Positions 1 through 8,368 of a DNA stretch of 64,000 bases are shown piece after piece. Both the position numbers and the translations under genes were made by a program. The notes under the pieces were generated by a model, which ran no database searches, had not been told where the DNA came from, and saw nothing but the letters and a program-made list of their open reading frames with translations. The stretch is from Acidimicrobiaceae bacterium (lineage in GTDB: Bacteria > Actinomycetota > Acidimicrobiia > Acidimicrobiales > RAAP-2), in assembly GCA_003153575.1 (NCBI GenBank), contig PLZW01000035.1, forward strand, positions 1 to 64,000. Direction: 5' to 3'. Numbering within the stretch: position 1 is the first letter of the stretch; every line of letters begins with the position of its first letter.

Positions 1-469
1 TCCCCGCCGGGGCCTGAATAGTTACTGTTAGGAATCCCTTTCCCCGTGGTTAGGGTTCGATGTGGACCTCGGTACCGGGCTTCCTCTGCTCCGAACCGCT
101 GCCTGCTCGCACCTGACATTTCTGGGCTCTCCGTGATTTCCTAGTGATTCTAGTGACTTACTAGAGATTATCCCCACTACCGCTGCCCGTCAAGGCGCTC
201 TTCCCCCACGGGCGGAACCTCCATGTTGTGGACTCGAACTCCGGATTGTGGACAACTCGGCTCACCCGCTCCATGCCTGGCAACGTCCCGGCTTCCTCTC
301 TTACAATCCTCGTCCTGCCCGACGAGTGCCCATAGGGCCAATAGTCCACTTTCCGGTCCAATTCTGCCGATCCAACCGGGTGATGGATCGGTTCGTGAAG
401 CGGCAGGCACAGCCCCCAAGTGAACCGATAACACGTGGCACTCCGACACCACACCGCTCATCCAGGCTC
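1..469. other. No supported gene; short DnaA-box-like words
   Basis: No open frame here has a ribosome site, coding character or recognisable domain. The stretch holds a run of TAGTGA-like words near 141-165, TTATCCCCA at 168 and TGTGGACAA at 247. The last two resemble actinobacterial DnaA boxes (TTGTCCACA on the other strand). Two loose matches without a neighbouring dnaA or dnaN do not make an origin. The region lies downstream of the lipoprotein gene that ends at 470. Confidence 0.4.
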
Positions 470-847
470 CTAGAACCCGACCCCACCCCCGCCTCCTCCC
501 GGACCCGTCGTCGTGGGCGGTGAGTTGGTGGTCGGTGGTGCTCTGGCAGGAGGCGCCGTTACCGTAGGACTCGAGACCGGCGAAGGCGAGGTCGGTGCGG
601 TCGTCGAGGGTGGAGTCGGCACAGATGGCGCCGTGGCTGAGCTCACCTGTGTCGACGGAGTCGTGGGCGAGGCGGCGTGGGCCGGTGGCATCGTGGCCGG
701 AGGACGCGTTGTCGCTGGCGTCGTCGTGGTCGCCGTCTTGGCGCGAGTCGTCGTCGTTCCAGACGGGTTCGCACCTGAGGTCGCGCATGCGGCGAGCATC
801 AGGCCTCCAGCTACCACGATTCCCAGCGACCGCACGATGCTCGTCAT
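470..847 (-). CDS. Small Thr/Pro-rich lipoprotein with GGGGGGVGF tail
   Basis: The predicted protein has 125 residues. The start at 847 is chosen because a strong GGGAGGA ribosome site lies 7 bases upstream and a lipoprotein signal peptide follows at once (hydrophobic stretch ending in the lipobox LAAC). After the acylated Cys the protein is almost entirely Thr, Pro, Ala and Ser, a disordered, possibly glycosylated stalk. It ends in a glycine run closing with VGF. The same tail, conserved also at DNA level, ends the lipoprotein at 3519-4112. No enzymatic domain is visible. It is expected on the outer face of the cytoplasmic membrane. The function is unknown. Confidence 0.7.
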   Translation of the reverse strand: MTSIVRSLGIVVAGGLMLAACATSGANPSGTTTTRAKTATTTTPATTRPPATMPPAHAASPTTPSTQVSSATAPSVPTPPSTTAPTSPSPVSSPTVTAPPARAPPTTNSPPTTTGPGGGGGGVGF

Positions 848-1086
848 GCCGATCCTCCCATGGGAGTCAGGCGTGTCTCGCAGCCGAGGTCGCCCCATCC
901 AGACATGAGTACCGTCACGGAGCTTGATTTGTTCACCGGATCCGACAGATTTCCAGGGCGTCGCCGCTCAACCGAGTTGCCTCATGGAGACGTGATGCAG
1001 CACGGGGAATGGATCCCCATCGTGGTGCGGCGGCCCTGGTGTCGGGTCCAGCACGTAGCTATTGGGCGGGACGACAGCGCAAGCGC

Positions 1087-1818
1087 TCACCAGACACCGG
1101 GGAGCAACCGCCATCGCACGGCGGCACGATACTCGTCGTAGTGGCCGGTCGCCGTGAGGAATCGCTCTTCGCTGCGTACCCGTCCTACACTGCAGCCGCA
1201 CACGAAGAGCATCACGAAGGCGTTCCGCACCGAGATGCTCTGTAGGACGTAGCCGAGTTGGAGGAGGAAGTACGACGCGTAGATGGGGTGGCGCACGATG
1301 GCGTAAGGACCGCGCCGGCTCAGTCCCCGGTAGGCCGGCGCGAACCCGAACGAGCGTCCGAGTGCGAAGAACGAGGTCACGCACAGCGCAAGCCCGGTCA
1401 GCTGGAGGCCCAACCCTGCAGCGATCCAACCCGGCAGATGTGCGCCGTCGGGCCTGAACAGGACGCCGCCGAACGTACCGCCGAATGCCAGAAGCCAGTC
1501 GCCGGGCCGTTGACTCACGACGCTGGCTGGACGCCTCACGACGAAGGCCACGACGATCCACAGCTGCTCGGCGAAAAAGAGGCCACCGATCAGTGAGTGA
1601 GTCCGCAGGTAGTGCTCAAGTCCGGCCCGTGCGAACAGGAGTGCGCCACAGGCACCGACAAGATTGGCACCGACCCGCAGGACAAGGGTGGTCCGTGGCG
1701 ACTTGGACGAGCGGAACGGCCCGTCGCCTTCGATGATGGGTGTCAATCGGCTGTCTGACCGGGCCGACGCGTCCGTGTTCTGCAGATCAGCGTGCAGACG
1801 TGGTTCGCCGGTGGTCAC
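1087..1818 (-). CDS. ICMT/PEMT-type membrane methyltransferase
   Basis: This is a 243-residue integral membrane protein of the isoprenylcysteine carboxyl methyltransferase / phospholipid methyltransferase family. Several hydrophobic helices precede the signature GPYAIVRHPIYASYFLL, the SAM-binding RHPxY motif. A C-terminal EERFL...YDEY region is also typical. Bacterial members methylate small lipidic or other substrates; the actual substrate cannot be read from sequence. The start overlaps the stop of the DoxX gene by 4 bp (ATGA), so translation is probably coupled. About 45 N-terminal residues before the first helix are not conserved in type, so a later start is possible. Confidence 0.75.
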   Translation of the reverse strand: MTTGEPRLHADLQNTDASARSDSRLTPIIEGDGPFRSSKSPRTTLVLRVGANLVGACGALLFARAGLEHYLRTHSLIGGLFFAEQLWIVVAFVVRRPASVVSQRPGDWLLAFGGTFGGVLFRPDGAHLPGWIAAGLGLQLTGLALCVTSFFALGRSFGFAPAYRGLSRRGPYAIVRHPIYASYFLLQLGYVLQSISVRNAFVMLFVCGCSVGRVRSEERFLTATGHYDEYRAAVRWRLLPGVW

Positions 1819-2411
1819 CGTGGCGATGGGTCAGCACTCGGTCGTACCTGCACCCGGTCAACGGAGGACTGCTGACCCTCGTCTCGGCGTAGCTCCATCG
1901 AGTCGATCGACCGAAGATGGCGCGCGATGAGAGCGTCGACGCTCAGTCGGCCTCCACCGAGGCCGACCACGACCAACGCCATGACGGCCAGTGCCAGATT
2001 GAATTCGTAGCCCGGCGTCGCTGAGAGCGAGTTGATGCCGTTCGCCCACGACACGGTGATCATCGCCATCACCATGTCCCCGAACAGAGCGATCGCGGCG
2101 AGCCGCGACATGAAGCCGAGCGCGAGAGCGACAGCCGCGCCGAATTCGATGATCCCGCCGAGGACGGCAAAAAATCCTCTGGGATGCAGGTGAGCTGAGT
2201 TCGAGAAGTAGATCGCTGTGCGGTGGATTCCCGGACCATTGAACCAACCGAAAAGCTTTCCGGCTCCGTAGTAGGTGAAGATCCAGACGAGGGCGATGCG
2301 CACCGGCACCACCGCGATATCGGTGCCGAGGACCGAAGGATCGGTGTTGCACAAGGTCGCAAGCCCCATCCGAACGCGCCCGGGTCGAGTAGTCCGAAGA
2401 GGCGACTCCAT
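1815..2411 (-). CDS. DoxX family membrane protein
   Basis: This 198-residue protein has about four hydrophobic helices and the DoxX/SURF4-type N-terminal region (R-x-ALVWIFTYYGAGKLFGW), followed by GGIIEFGAAVALALGF. DoxX proteins are poorly understood membrane proteins linked to redox and thiol stress or to terminal oxidase accessory roles. The start codon shares one base with the stop of the sterol-desaturase-like gene, and the stop overlaps the ICMT start. The three genes therefore form a tightly coupled membrane module. The hydrophilic C-terminal 35 residues are probably cytoplasmic. Confidence 0.8.
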   Translation of the reverse strand: MESPLRTTRPGRVRMGLATLCNTDPSVLGTDIAVVPVRIALVWIFTYYGAGKLFGWFNGPGIHRTAIYFSNSAHLHPRGFFAVLGGIIEFGAAVALALGFMSRLAAIALFGDMVMAMITVSWANGINSLSATPGYEFNLALAVMALVVVGLGGGRLSVDALIARHLRSIDSMELRRDEGQQSSVDRVQVRPSADPSPR

Positions 2412-3535
2412 CAGCGTTGCACCCCTCCGACCACGGTCGTCCGGAACCGGCGGGTTTCGTCGTCGCCATCCAGTGCATCGCCACGAACGTGCAGCGGGCG
2501 GAATGGACCCCAGAGCTGGGCGAGGAATACCGCAAAATAGCGGGGACGGTCGCCGGCCTGTTCGACGATGAGCGGCCGTCCAGGTAGCCCGGTGTCCGTC
2601 CGGATCGTGGCCTCGGTAGGGAACACCGCCCGGTGAGCCAGCTGATCCCAGATCGTGAGCGCGAAGCCGAGATTGACGTCCTGAGGTCCATCCAACTTGT
2701 GATGAATGCGGTGGTAATTCGGACTCACGAAGATCCTCTCGAGCGGACCGAGGCCGAGGTTGGTGTTCGAGTGCTCGAACGCCACGAAGCCGGCATAGAC
2801 GACCAGCAACGCGGTCGGCACGGCGCCGTTAGCCAGGAGCACGATCCCCGGAATGAGAGCGATGAGATAGGACACATGGATCAGCGGATGGGTTCGGAAT
2901 ACCGTGAGCACGCTCATGTCCTCTTGCGAGTGGTGGAGCTCGTGGAAGCGCCAGAACACGCCGATGCGGTGATTTCCGAGATGCGCGAGCCAATTGCACC
3001 CGTCCATCGCCACGAAGATCAGGCCGATGGCAACCCACCGGGGAAGGAACTCGAGTCGCGGCACGACGATCCAGGGGAGATACCTCTGCGCCACGTCAGC
3101 AAAGGAAAGTGAGAGTGCCACAACCAGGGGCACGACCAGGCTGGCGTTCAAGAGTGTGTAGAGCGCGTCCTGTCGATAGCCCCGGGCGATGAGTGATCGG
3201 CGCTGCGCGGGTCGTACTCGTTCGACGACGAGCACGACCGCGAGGATCGCCACGGTCATCGGGCCGATGACGACGACGCGCTGACGCGTCATCGAGTCGC
3301 CGAACCTCGCACCACCCCAGTGGTTCGACCAGGCGATGCCGATCAAGACGACGAGGGCGGCCACTATCGAGGATGCCGGCAGGTAGAGGCGAGGGGCACG
3401 CTCGAGGCCCTGTGAATCGGTCTCGAGCACTCTTGGAGTTGGCCACGCGTGTTCCGCTGATCGCTCGATTGCCTCGATGGCACAGAGCGCTTCCGCATCA
3501 CACGAGTCGACAAAACCACTAGAAGCCAACACCAC
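2411..3535 (-). CDS. Sterol desaturase / fatty acid hydroxylase family protein
   Basis: This 374-residue di-iron membrane oxygenase has all three histidine boxes: HLGNH (about 185-189), HELHH (about 198-202) and HRIHH (about 275-279). They sit among several transmembrane helices. The family inserts hydroxyl groups or double bonds into lipids such as sterols, carotenoids or fatty acids; the substrate is not evident. The N-terminal 50 residues are hydrophilic and the annotated start overlaps the preceding lipoprotein stop by 17 bp, so a later start is possible. Coupling to DoxX and an ICMT-type methyltransferase suggests a small lipid-modifying operon. Confidence 0.8.
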   Translation of the reverse strand: MVLASSGFVDSCDAEALCAIEAIERSAEHAWPTPRVLETDSQGLERAPRLYLPASSIVAALVVLIGIAWSNHWGGARFGDSMTRQRVVVIGPMTVAILAVVLVVERVRPAQRRSLIARGYRQDALYTLLNASLVVPLVVALSLSFADVAQRYLPWIVVPRLEFLPRWVAIGLIFVAMDGCNWLAHLGNHRIGVFWRFHELHHSQEDMSVLTVFRTHPLIHVSYLIALIPGIVLLANGAVPTALLVVYAGFVAFEHSNTNLGLGPLERIFVSPNYHRIHHKLDGPQDVNLGFALTIWDQLAHRAVFPTEATIRTDTGLPGRPLIVEQAGDRPRYFAVFLAQLWGPFRPLHVRGDALDGDDETRRFRTTVVGGVQR

Positions 3536-4112
3536 CCCCGCCTCCGCTGGGGCTCGTCGTCGTCGGACTCGATGCCGGCGTGGAGTTCGAGGTGCTCAGC
3601 ACAAACCACGTCCCACCGACACCCTGGCCCTTGTCCGTGCCGGGGGCGGTGTCACCTTGGTAGTAGTAGAGGGGATGGCCCTTGTAGGTCACCTGGGTCG
3701 TGCCGTCCGGGCGCGCGATCGTCGCCACCGTCCCGGAAATACTCGACGAAAGCGTCGGAGTGGACCCGGCTGGCACCTCGAGGGGGGGCCATACGACAGC
3801 GCACTGCCCGGTACAGGTCGTCGAGCTTGGGGAATCAGTCGTGAAGTAGTACAAGGTCATGCCGTTCGGACCAGTCAGTACCGAACCCACGCTGGGAAGG
3901 GTTGTTGACGCGAGCTTGACCGCCTTTGCGGTCGCTCCCGACCCTGTCGGCGCGGCTTTCGTGGTCGTCGGTGAGCTCGCCGAAGAGCCGCATGCGGCCG
4001 ACAGCAGGGCGATCGCCGCGAGCGATCCGATGAGCCATGAATATCGGAGGCGCGATGTCAGGTGTCGCTCAGGGGTTGGGTTCATGGATGGAGGCGTGAG
4101 GTTGTTCATCAC
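3519..4112 (-). CDS. Lipoprotein_15 (PF03640-type) secreted protein with GGGGGVGF tail
   Basis: This 197-residue lipoprotein has a signal peptide ending in LLSAAC and then a Thr/Ser linker. Two copies of the 'secreted repeat of unknown function' follow (GPNGMTLYYFTTDS...CTGQCAVVWPPL and a second copy around YKGHPLYYYQGD). Such proteins are often found next to redox or membrane enzymes. The C-terminus ends SPSGGGGGVGF, matching the lipoprotein at 470-847. The start is uncertain between the GTG at 4112, the ATG 3 bases later, and an internal ATG at 4085. A perfect palindrome (TTCGTTCAACGAA) lies upstream and may be an operator. Confidence 0.8.
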   Translation of the reverse strand: MMNNLTPPSMNPTPERHLTSRLRYSWLIGSLAAIALLSAACGSSASSPTTTKAAPTGSGATAKAVKLASTTLPSVGSVLTGPNGMTLYYFTTDSPSSTTCTGQCAVVWPPLEVPAGSTPTLSSSISGTVATIARPDGTTQVTYKGHPLYYYQGDTAPGTDKGQGVGGTWFVLSTSNSTPASSPTTTSPSGGGGGVGF

Positions 4113-4137
4113 CTCTGACTACTGCCGCGGAGGCCGA

Positions 4138-4150
4138 TTCGTTCAACGAA
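4138..4150. promoter_or_regulatory. 13-bp palindrome TTCGTTCAACGAA upstream of lipoprotein gene
   Basis: This is a perfect inverted repeat (TTCGTT-C-AACGAA). It lies between the start of the Lipoprotein_15 gene and the stop of the amidohydrolase gene, where a promoter of the minus-strand lipoprotein gene would be. An operator role is inferred from position and symmetry only. Confidence 0.3.
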
Positions 4151-4213
4151 ATCAAACATTCCCAGAACATGGTGATGTCCGACGCCCTGGTCGGGCCCGT
4201 GCATGGGCACGAC

Positions 4214-5623
4214 CTACATCGGCGCCCACTGTGTCGTCGCCGAGGCGAGCCAGTGGAGGACTTGGCGCCTCGTCGTCGGGCCGTTGGGCGTCCAGGGCGA
4301 CAGGATGGCCCCATCACGCGCGAGCATGGCGGTCTCGTCGATGTTGGACGTCAGCGGATCGGCCGTGAGTCCACAACGGACCGCGGTCGGATCGATGCCG
4401 AACAACTGGGCGGCGTTGAGCCCGAATATTCCAGCCTTCACCGAGTCCGTCAGCGGCGGGTACTGGTAGAGATCCTGGAATTCGGGAGTGATCTGGAATG
4501 CACGCATGGCTGCGATCTGTGGCTGCGGGCTACCGAACCAGATGGCATCGGTGCCCCACAGGACTCGTTGCTGACCCACCCGCTTCAACAGCTTTCCGAG
4601 GGCGTGTGCGGCCTGATCCGGCTGGGTGAGGAGTTGACGCCAGACTGTCGCAACATCGACCCAGACATTGTCATCGGGTGGAACCTGATGGCGATCGAGC
4701 GCCGCGAGCAGGCTGTCGATCCCGATCGCCGCACTCGGATCGTACGGGCCTTCGACGCGTGACGGATCCCAGGCCGCGTGATAGATGACGAAGTTCATGT
4801 CGGGAAACTGGCGTGACACAGCGACCATGTCCTCCGGATGATTGTTGACCGGATCGAAGTTGACGAGTGGCAGTCCTTTGTGCGCCACGAAGACCTTGAT
4901 GCCCAGGTCGTGGGCGTGCTGGACCGTCGGGAGTCCGACGGTCGGGTCTTCCAGAGAGAACCCTTGACCGCTCGGACTCCATGCCGTGTACACCTTGAAC
5001 GCGGCGACCTCGCCGGTCTCGGCTGCAGCTGACATCTCGTCGAGCGTCGCGGCCAGCGGACCGACGTTTGGGGCAATGATGTTCTCCACCAAGAGCCGAC
5101 CTGCTCCACCGGCGGTGAGGCCGGCGGTGATCTGCTGGGTCTTGACGGCCTCCGGGAAAGGAATCGGAGCATTGGTCGCGCCCGAATTGGGAACGTCAGT
5201 CAGCATGGCCACCGTCGTGTCGCTGGCCAGGAACACGTCGTGAAGATAGGTAGCCCGATCGACACAGTCCAGCTGCGGACTGTCGGTGCACCCTGCCGGC
5301 AACATGCTCAGGACCAGGTTCACGGTCTCGGGAGCATTCTGGGTCCACGCGCCACTCGGAATCACGTGATGGGTGTGGACGTCGACGATGAACTCGCCCT
5401 GGCTGCCGAGTGCAGCCTGGCACGCCTCCGTGTCGGTCGGTGGCGGCACACCGAAGGTCCCTCCCGGGCCTGGGCGCGTGGATTTCGTCGGAGGGCGGGA
5501 CGCAGCAGTCGGTCCCGCGCATCCCGTCAACTCGAACGCGGCCAGTGACGCGGCCACCGCTCCGGCAGACATCAAGAAGTGTCGGCGATCGGTCCCCAGC
5601 CGACGAACGGCATCATCGGTCAT
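4214..5623 (-). CDS. Tat-exported lipoprotein amidohydrolase (amidohydrolase_2 type)
   Basis: The predicted protein has 469 residues. The ATG at 5623 is preferred over the track start at 5770 because it places a Tat-like motif (DRRHFLM) and a lipobox (LTGC) directly at the N-terminus. The mature part is a metal-dependent TIM-barrel hydrolase with DVHTHH near its start, conserved FVAHKGLP, NFVIYHAAWDPS and a late LWGTDAIWFG segment. The catalytic metal ligands (HxH, later His and Asp) appear present. The family includes decarboxylases and lactone or amide hydrolases; the substrate is unknown. Export as a folded lipoprotein is inferred. Confidence 0.75.
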   Translation of the reverse strand: MTDDAVRRLGTDRRHFLMSAGAVAASLAAFELTGCAGPTAASRPPTKSTRPGPGGTFGVPPPTDTEACQAALGSQGEFIVDVHTHHVIPSGAWTQNAPETVNLVLSMLPAGCTDSPQLDCVDRATYLHDVFLASDTTVAMLTDVPNSGATNAPIPFPEAVKTQQITAGLTAGGAGRLLVENIIAPNVGPLAATLDEMSAAAETGEVAAFKVYTAWSPSGQGFSLEDPTVGLPTVQHAHDLGIKVFVAHKGLPLVNFDPVNNHPEDMVAVSRQFPDMNFVIYHAAWDPSRVEGPYDPSAAIGIDSLLAALDRHQVPPDDNVWVDVATVWRQLLTQPDQAAHALGKLLKRVGQQRVLWGTDAIWFGSPQPQIAAMRAFQITPEFQDLYQYPPLTDSVKAGIFGLNAAQLFGIDPTAVRCGLTADPLTSNIDETAMLARDGAILSPWTPNGPTTRRQVLHWLASATTQWAPM

Positions 5624-5891
5624 CGAATGAATCAGATCGTTCGTCGCACGATCGCGTGCACTCGGTGCGGACGGAATGAATTCACCGTTGGACACCGGGC
5701 CGGCAGGAAGCGGGAGCGGAGCCTCCTCGTTTCCTCGCAGTCGCCTCGAGAACGGGCCTAGGGTGGCCATCGCCCCGATGCTACGCAGCTGAAGGGATCC
5801 TCGCCGGGCAGGAAGAGCAGAACGACCGATGAGGCTTGACCGGCCCCCGCTGGAGTCCGCAGCCTCACCACGGACATTGCTGAAGTGCTGG

Positions 5892-6948
5892 TCATGCGCC
5901 TGATGCGGCGGGTCGTCCAGGCGGGTGGGATGGGGGACGATCCGGTGCTTGAGACGTGAGTGCCGCCAGGGCCTCGAGCGCTCCGGTGGTCGGAGCGATC
6001 GTCACCAGCCCGCGGTAGAGCTTGACGATGGTGGCGCGGTCGAGGGTGCCGGTCCGGGCCCGGTCGCAGTGGGCGGACTGGATCGCAGCCTCGATCTGGA
6101 ATCGCCCGAGCGGCGCGCCGAGTGCGCTCGCTCGCCGCAGCATCGCCTTCGGCGATCAGTGATCGATCCCACAGCGCCGTGTCCTGTTCGTCGAGGGGCG
6201 GCCACGGCGTACCCGTGCGGGCGGGCGCCCGTGACTGGGCGAGCGTGAGCAGCGCGGCGAGTCCCCACGCTTCGGGCTCGGTGGCGAGCAGGTTCGCGGT
6301 GAGCACGGCGAGCCATCGTGCCTCGTCGGCCATGGATTCACGGATGTGCTCGTGCTGGTCGAGCCAGTCGATCGCATAGGCGCCGTAGATGGACCCGAGG
6401 ACGGCGGGCAACCGCGTCGGCAGATCCGTACGCGTCGGGACTCGGAACGGAATGCCGGTGTCGCGGATGCGGCGCTTGGCCCGGACCAGGCGTTGGGCCA
6501 TGGCGGCAGGCTCCACTCCAAAGGCGCCGGCGATGCGGGCCGCGTCGAAGCCGAGCACCACCTGGAGCATGAGCGGAGTGCGCACCGCGGGATCAATCGC
6601 CGGGTGCGCGCACGCGAACAGGAGCTCCAGCCGCTTGTCCGGAATGGCGTCGAGGTCGGTTTCGGCGAGCGTGCCAGCTATGTCGGCGGGCAGTGGTGCC
6701 GCGGTGCGCGCCGCAGCGGAGGTGAGCAGGTCGCGGATGCGGTTGCGGGCCACGGTTACCAGCCACCCCTGCGGGTTGTCGGGGACACCGGCCTCAGGCC
6801 AGGTGCGAAGCGCCCGCTCGAATGCGTCGGCCAGCGCATCTTCGGCGAGCGCGATGTCCCGGGTCGAGGCTGCCAGCAAGGCCACGAGGCGGCCGTACGA
6901 CGCCCGCGCCACCCATTCGGCGACAGCGCTGGCCTCGTGGCCAGTCAC
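5892..6948 (-). pseudogene. Broken ECF42-like sigma factor (frameshift and 3' loss)
   Basis: From a GTG at 6948 the frame reads a typical ECF sigma factor of the type with a long C-terminal extension. Region 2 includes AEDALADAFERAL and NPQGWLVTVARNRIRD. Region 4 is the FDAARIAGAFGVEPAAMAQRLVRAKRRIR segment. The conserved LWDRSLIAEG segment is then followed, one base out of phase, by MLRRASALGAPLGRFQIEAAIQ, which is the normal continuation. The break lies at about 6141-6145. After a further 70 residues the homologous part ends at a stop at 5892, well short of the normal TPR-like extension. The start overlaps the DGPF gene stop as GTGA, a usual ECF42 arrangement. It is probably inactive unless the frameshift is a sequencing error. 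Confidence 0.75.
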
Positions 6949-7331
6949 GTGACCGGCTGCGCGCCCTGCCATGAGCCGTCCACAAAGCGGGTCGCCGTCG
7001 GTCTGATCTCGACATGTCCCCACGATGCCGATGGTGCCCGCCCCGCCCATTCGATGGCGGCGTCGAGGTCCGGGACTTCGATCACGAACGTGCCGCCGAG
7101 CTGCTCCTTCGTGTCGGCGAAGGGCCCGTCTTGGACGACCAGCTCTCCTCCGACCAGCGTGATCGTGGTGGTCGAAGCCGATTGCTGCAGCACCTCCGCA
7201 CTGGCCAGGAGGCCCGCATCGTCGAGCGCCCGCGCATACTCCTGGAACGCGCGCATCGCCTCGGCGAGGGCCTCGGGTCCGAGCTCGTCGCCGGTCGGCT
7301 CGGGATAGTGGAGTAGGAGTGTGTATCGCAT
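6945..7331 (-). CDS. YCII-related (DGPF) domain protein
   Basis: The 128-residue protein starts at MRYTLLLHYPEP (ATG at 7331); the longer track start adds residues unlike the family. It contains the diagnostic DGPFADTKEQLGG motif and the RPTATRF ending region. DGPF proteins are small dimeric ferredoxin-like-fold proteins genetically linked with ECF42 sigma factors. Here the stop overlaps the sigma start by 4 bp. The function is unclear, possibly enzymatic or as a partner of the sigma factor. With the sigma gene broken, this gene may be an orphan. Confidence 0.85.
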   Translation of the reverse strand: MRYTLLLHYPEPTGDELGPEALAEAMRAFQEYARALDDAGLLASAEVLQQSASTTTITLVGGELVVQDGPFADTKEQLGGTFVIEVPDLDAAIEWAGRAPSASWGHVEIRPTATRFVDGSWQGAQPVT

Positions 7332-7620
7332 GGCATAGGTCCTTCCAGATCGCATCTCGATTCTGTCACCCCAATGACGATCGAAAGCCGTCCAAATCGA
7401 CAGCACCTGTATCGACTGGGCGTCGGGCCCGGTCCGCAGGGGTCGCGGGGAGGCTGTCCCCAGTCATACCGGTCACCATGGCCGCGAGACCATGGCCAGG
7501 TAGCCGAGGCACCAAATGGGGGAATTTGCCCTACACCCGACGCACTCCTAGGAATTAGGGTGAGATGATGCGGGACCACGTCAGCACCGATCCTCACTCC
7601 TCCACCTTGCCGGAGCGGCG

Positions 7621-8199
7621 ATGACGCTCCTCGGCGCGCTCATGTCGGAGTCCGAGATCTTCGTCGCCTCCGACTCCCAACTCGTCAAGACCGACGCCAG
7701 GAGTTCCGGCGAGGAGATCCGCCGGGTCATCAGGATGTACCGGTTGCCTGGGCGGAACATCGTCTGGGGCTACGTCGGCGAGGAGCCGATCGGCGAGGAA
7801 CTCCGACGCACCCTCGAACTGGCGGCTCCCACTGATTGGTCGGACTTCGATGGTCATGTCTCCCTCTTCTTGGCGGCAGCCAACCGCGCCCCCGGTCCAG
7901 GTGAGAGGCGGAGCGACCTCACGGTGGTGCTGGCCGCCGGTTGGTTCGATCACGAGCGCAGAATCGTCAGCTTCGACGAGCTGGGCCACCCGACGCAGGC
8001 CGCAGACTCCTCGTTCATCGGTTGGGGCAAGGTGGAGGCTCGCTCCGCACTGCGTGCGGTCAACATGGCGAAGCCAGACACCAAGGGGTACGCCAAGCTC
8101 AAGATCGCCATGGAGGCGACGATCGAGGAGTGCGAGGGACTGGAAGGTCCCGTGCAGATGTGGAAGGTCCGCGCTACGTCCGTCGAACTCCTGCGCTGA
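7621..8199 (+). CDS. Proteasome-fold (Ntn-hydrolase-like) protein
   Basis: The 192-residue protein starts MTLLGALMSESEIFVASDSQ. This resembles the N-terminal strand of proteasome beta-type Ntn hydrolases (Thr directly after Met, then ...ASDS). It continues with RMYRLPGRNIVWGYVGEEP, compatible with the same fold, and AADSSFIGWG. Removal of Met would expose Thr2 as the nucleophile. GGAG sits 5 bases before the ATG. No HslU, Mpa or other chaperone gene lies nearby. It could instead be a non-catalytic relative; the assignment rests on pattern only. Confidence 0.5.
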   Translation: MTLLGALMSESEIFVASDSQLVKTDARSSGEEIRRVIRMYRLPGRNIVWGYVGEEPIGEELRRTLELAAPTDWSDFDGHVSLFLAAANRAPGPGERRSDLTVVLAAGWFDHERRIVSFDELGHPTQAADSSFIGWGKVEARSALRAVNMAKPDTKGYAKLKIAMEATIEECEGLEGPVQMWKVRATSVELLR

Positions 8200-8368
8200 A
8201 ACGCCGGGACGTCGATTCGACAGGCCCGACCCACAAGATGGCAACTGCACCTGAGGGTTTGGCGTTGGGGTTGACCTTCACGCGTACACGCGTATCCAGC
8301 CCGCCCGATTCAGGAAATCACCTTGGATTCGGGAACCCGTCAGCATTGGAACGCGTTACCTGGGAGAC

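Noticed and set aside
168-255. Chromosomal origin from DnaA-box-like words
   Set aside because: Only two loose matches, no AT-rich unwinding region, and no dnaA, dnaN or gyr genes nearby.
6346-7308. 320-residue plus-strand ORF
   Set aside because: Antisense of the sigma/DGPF genes; codon shadow typical of high-GC DNA.
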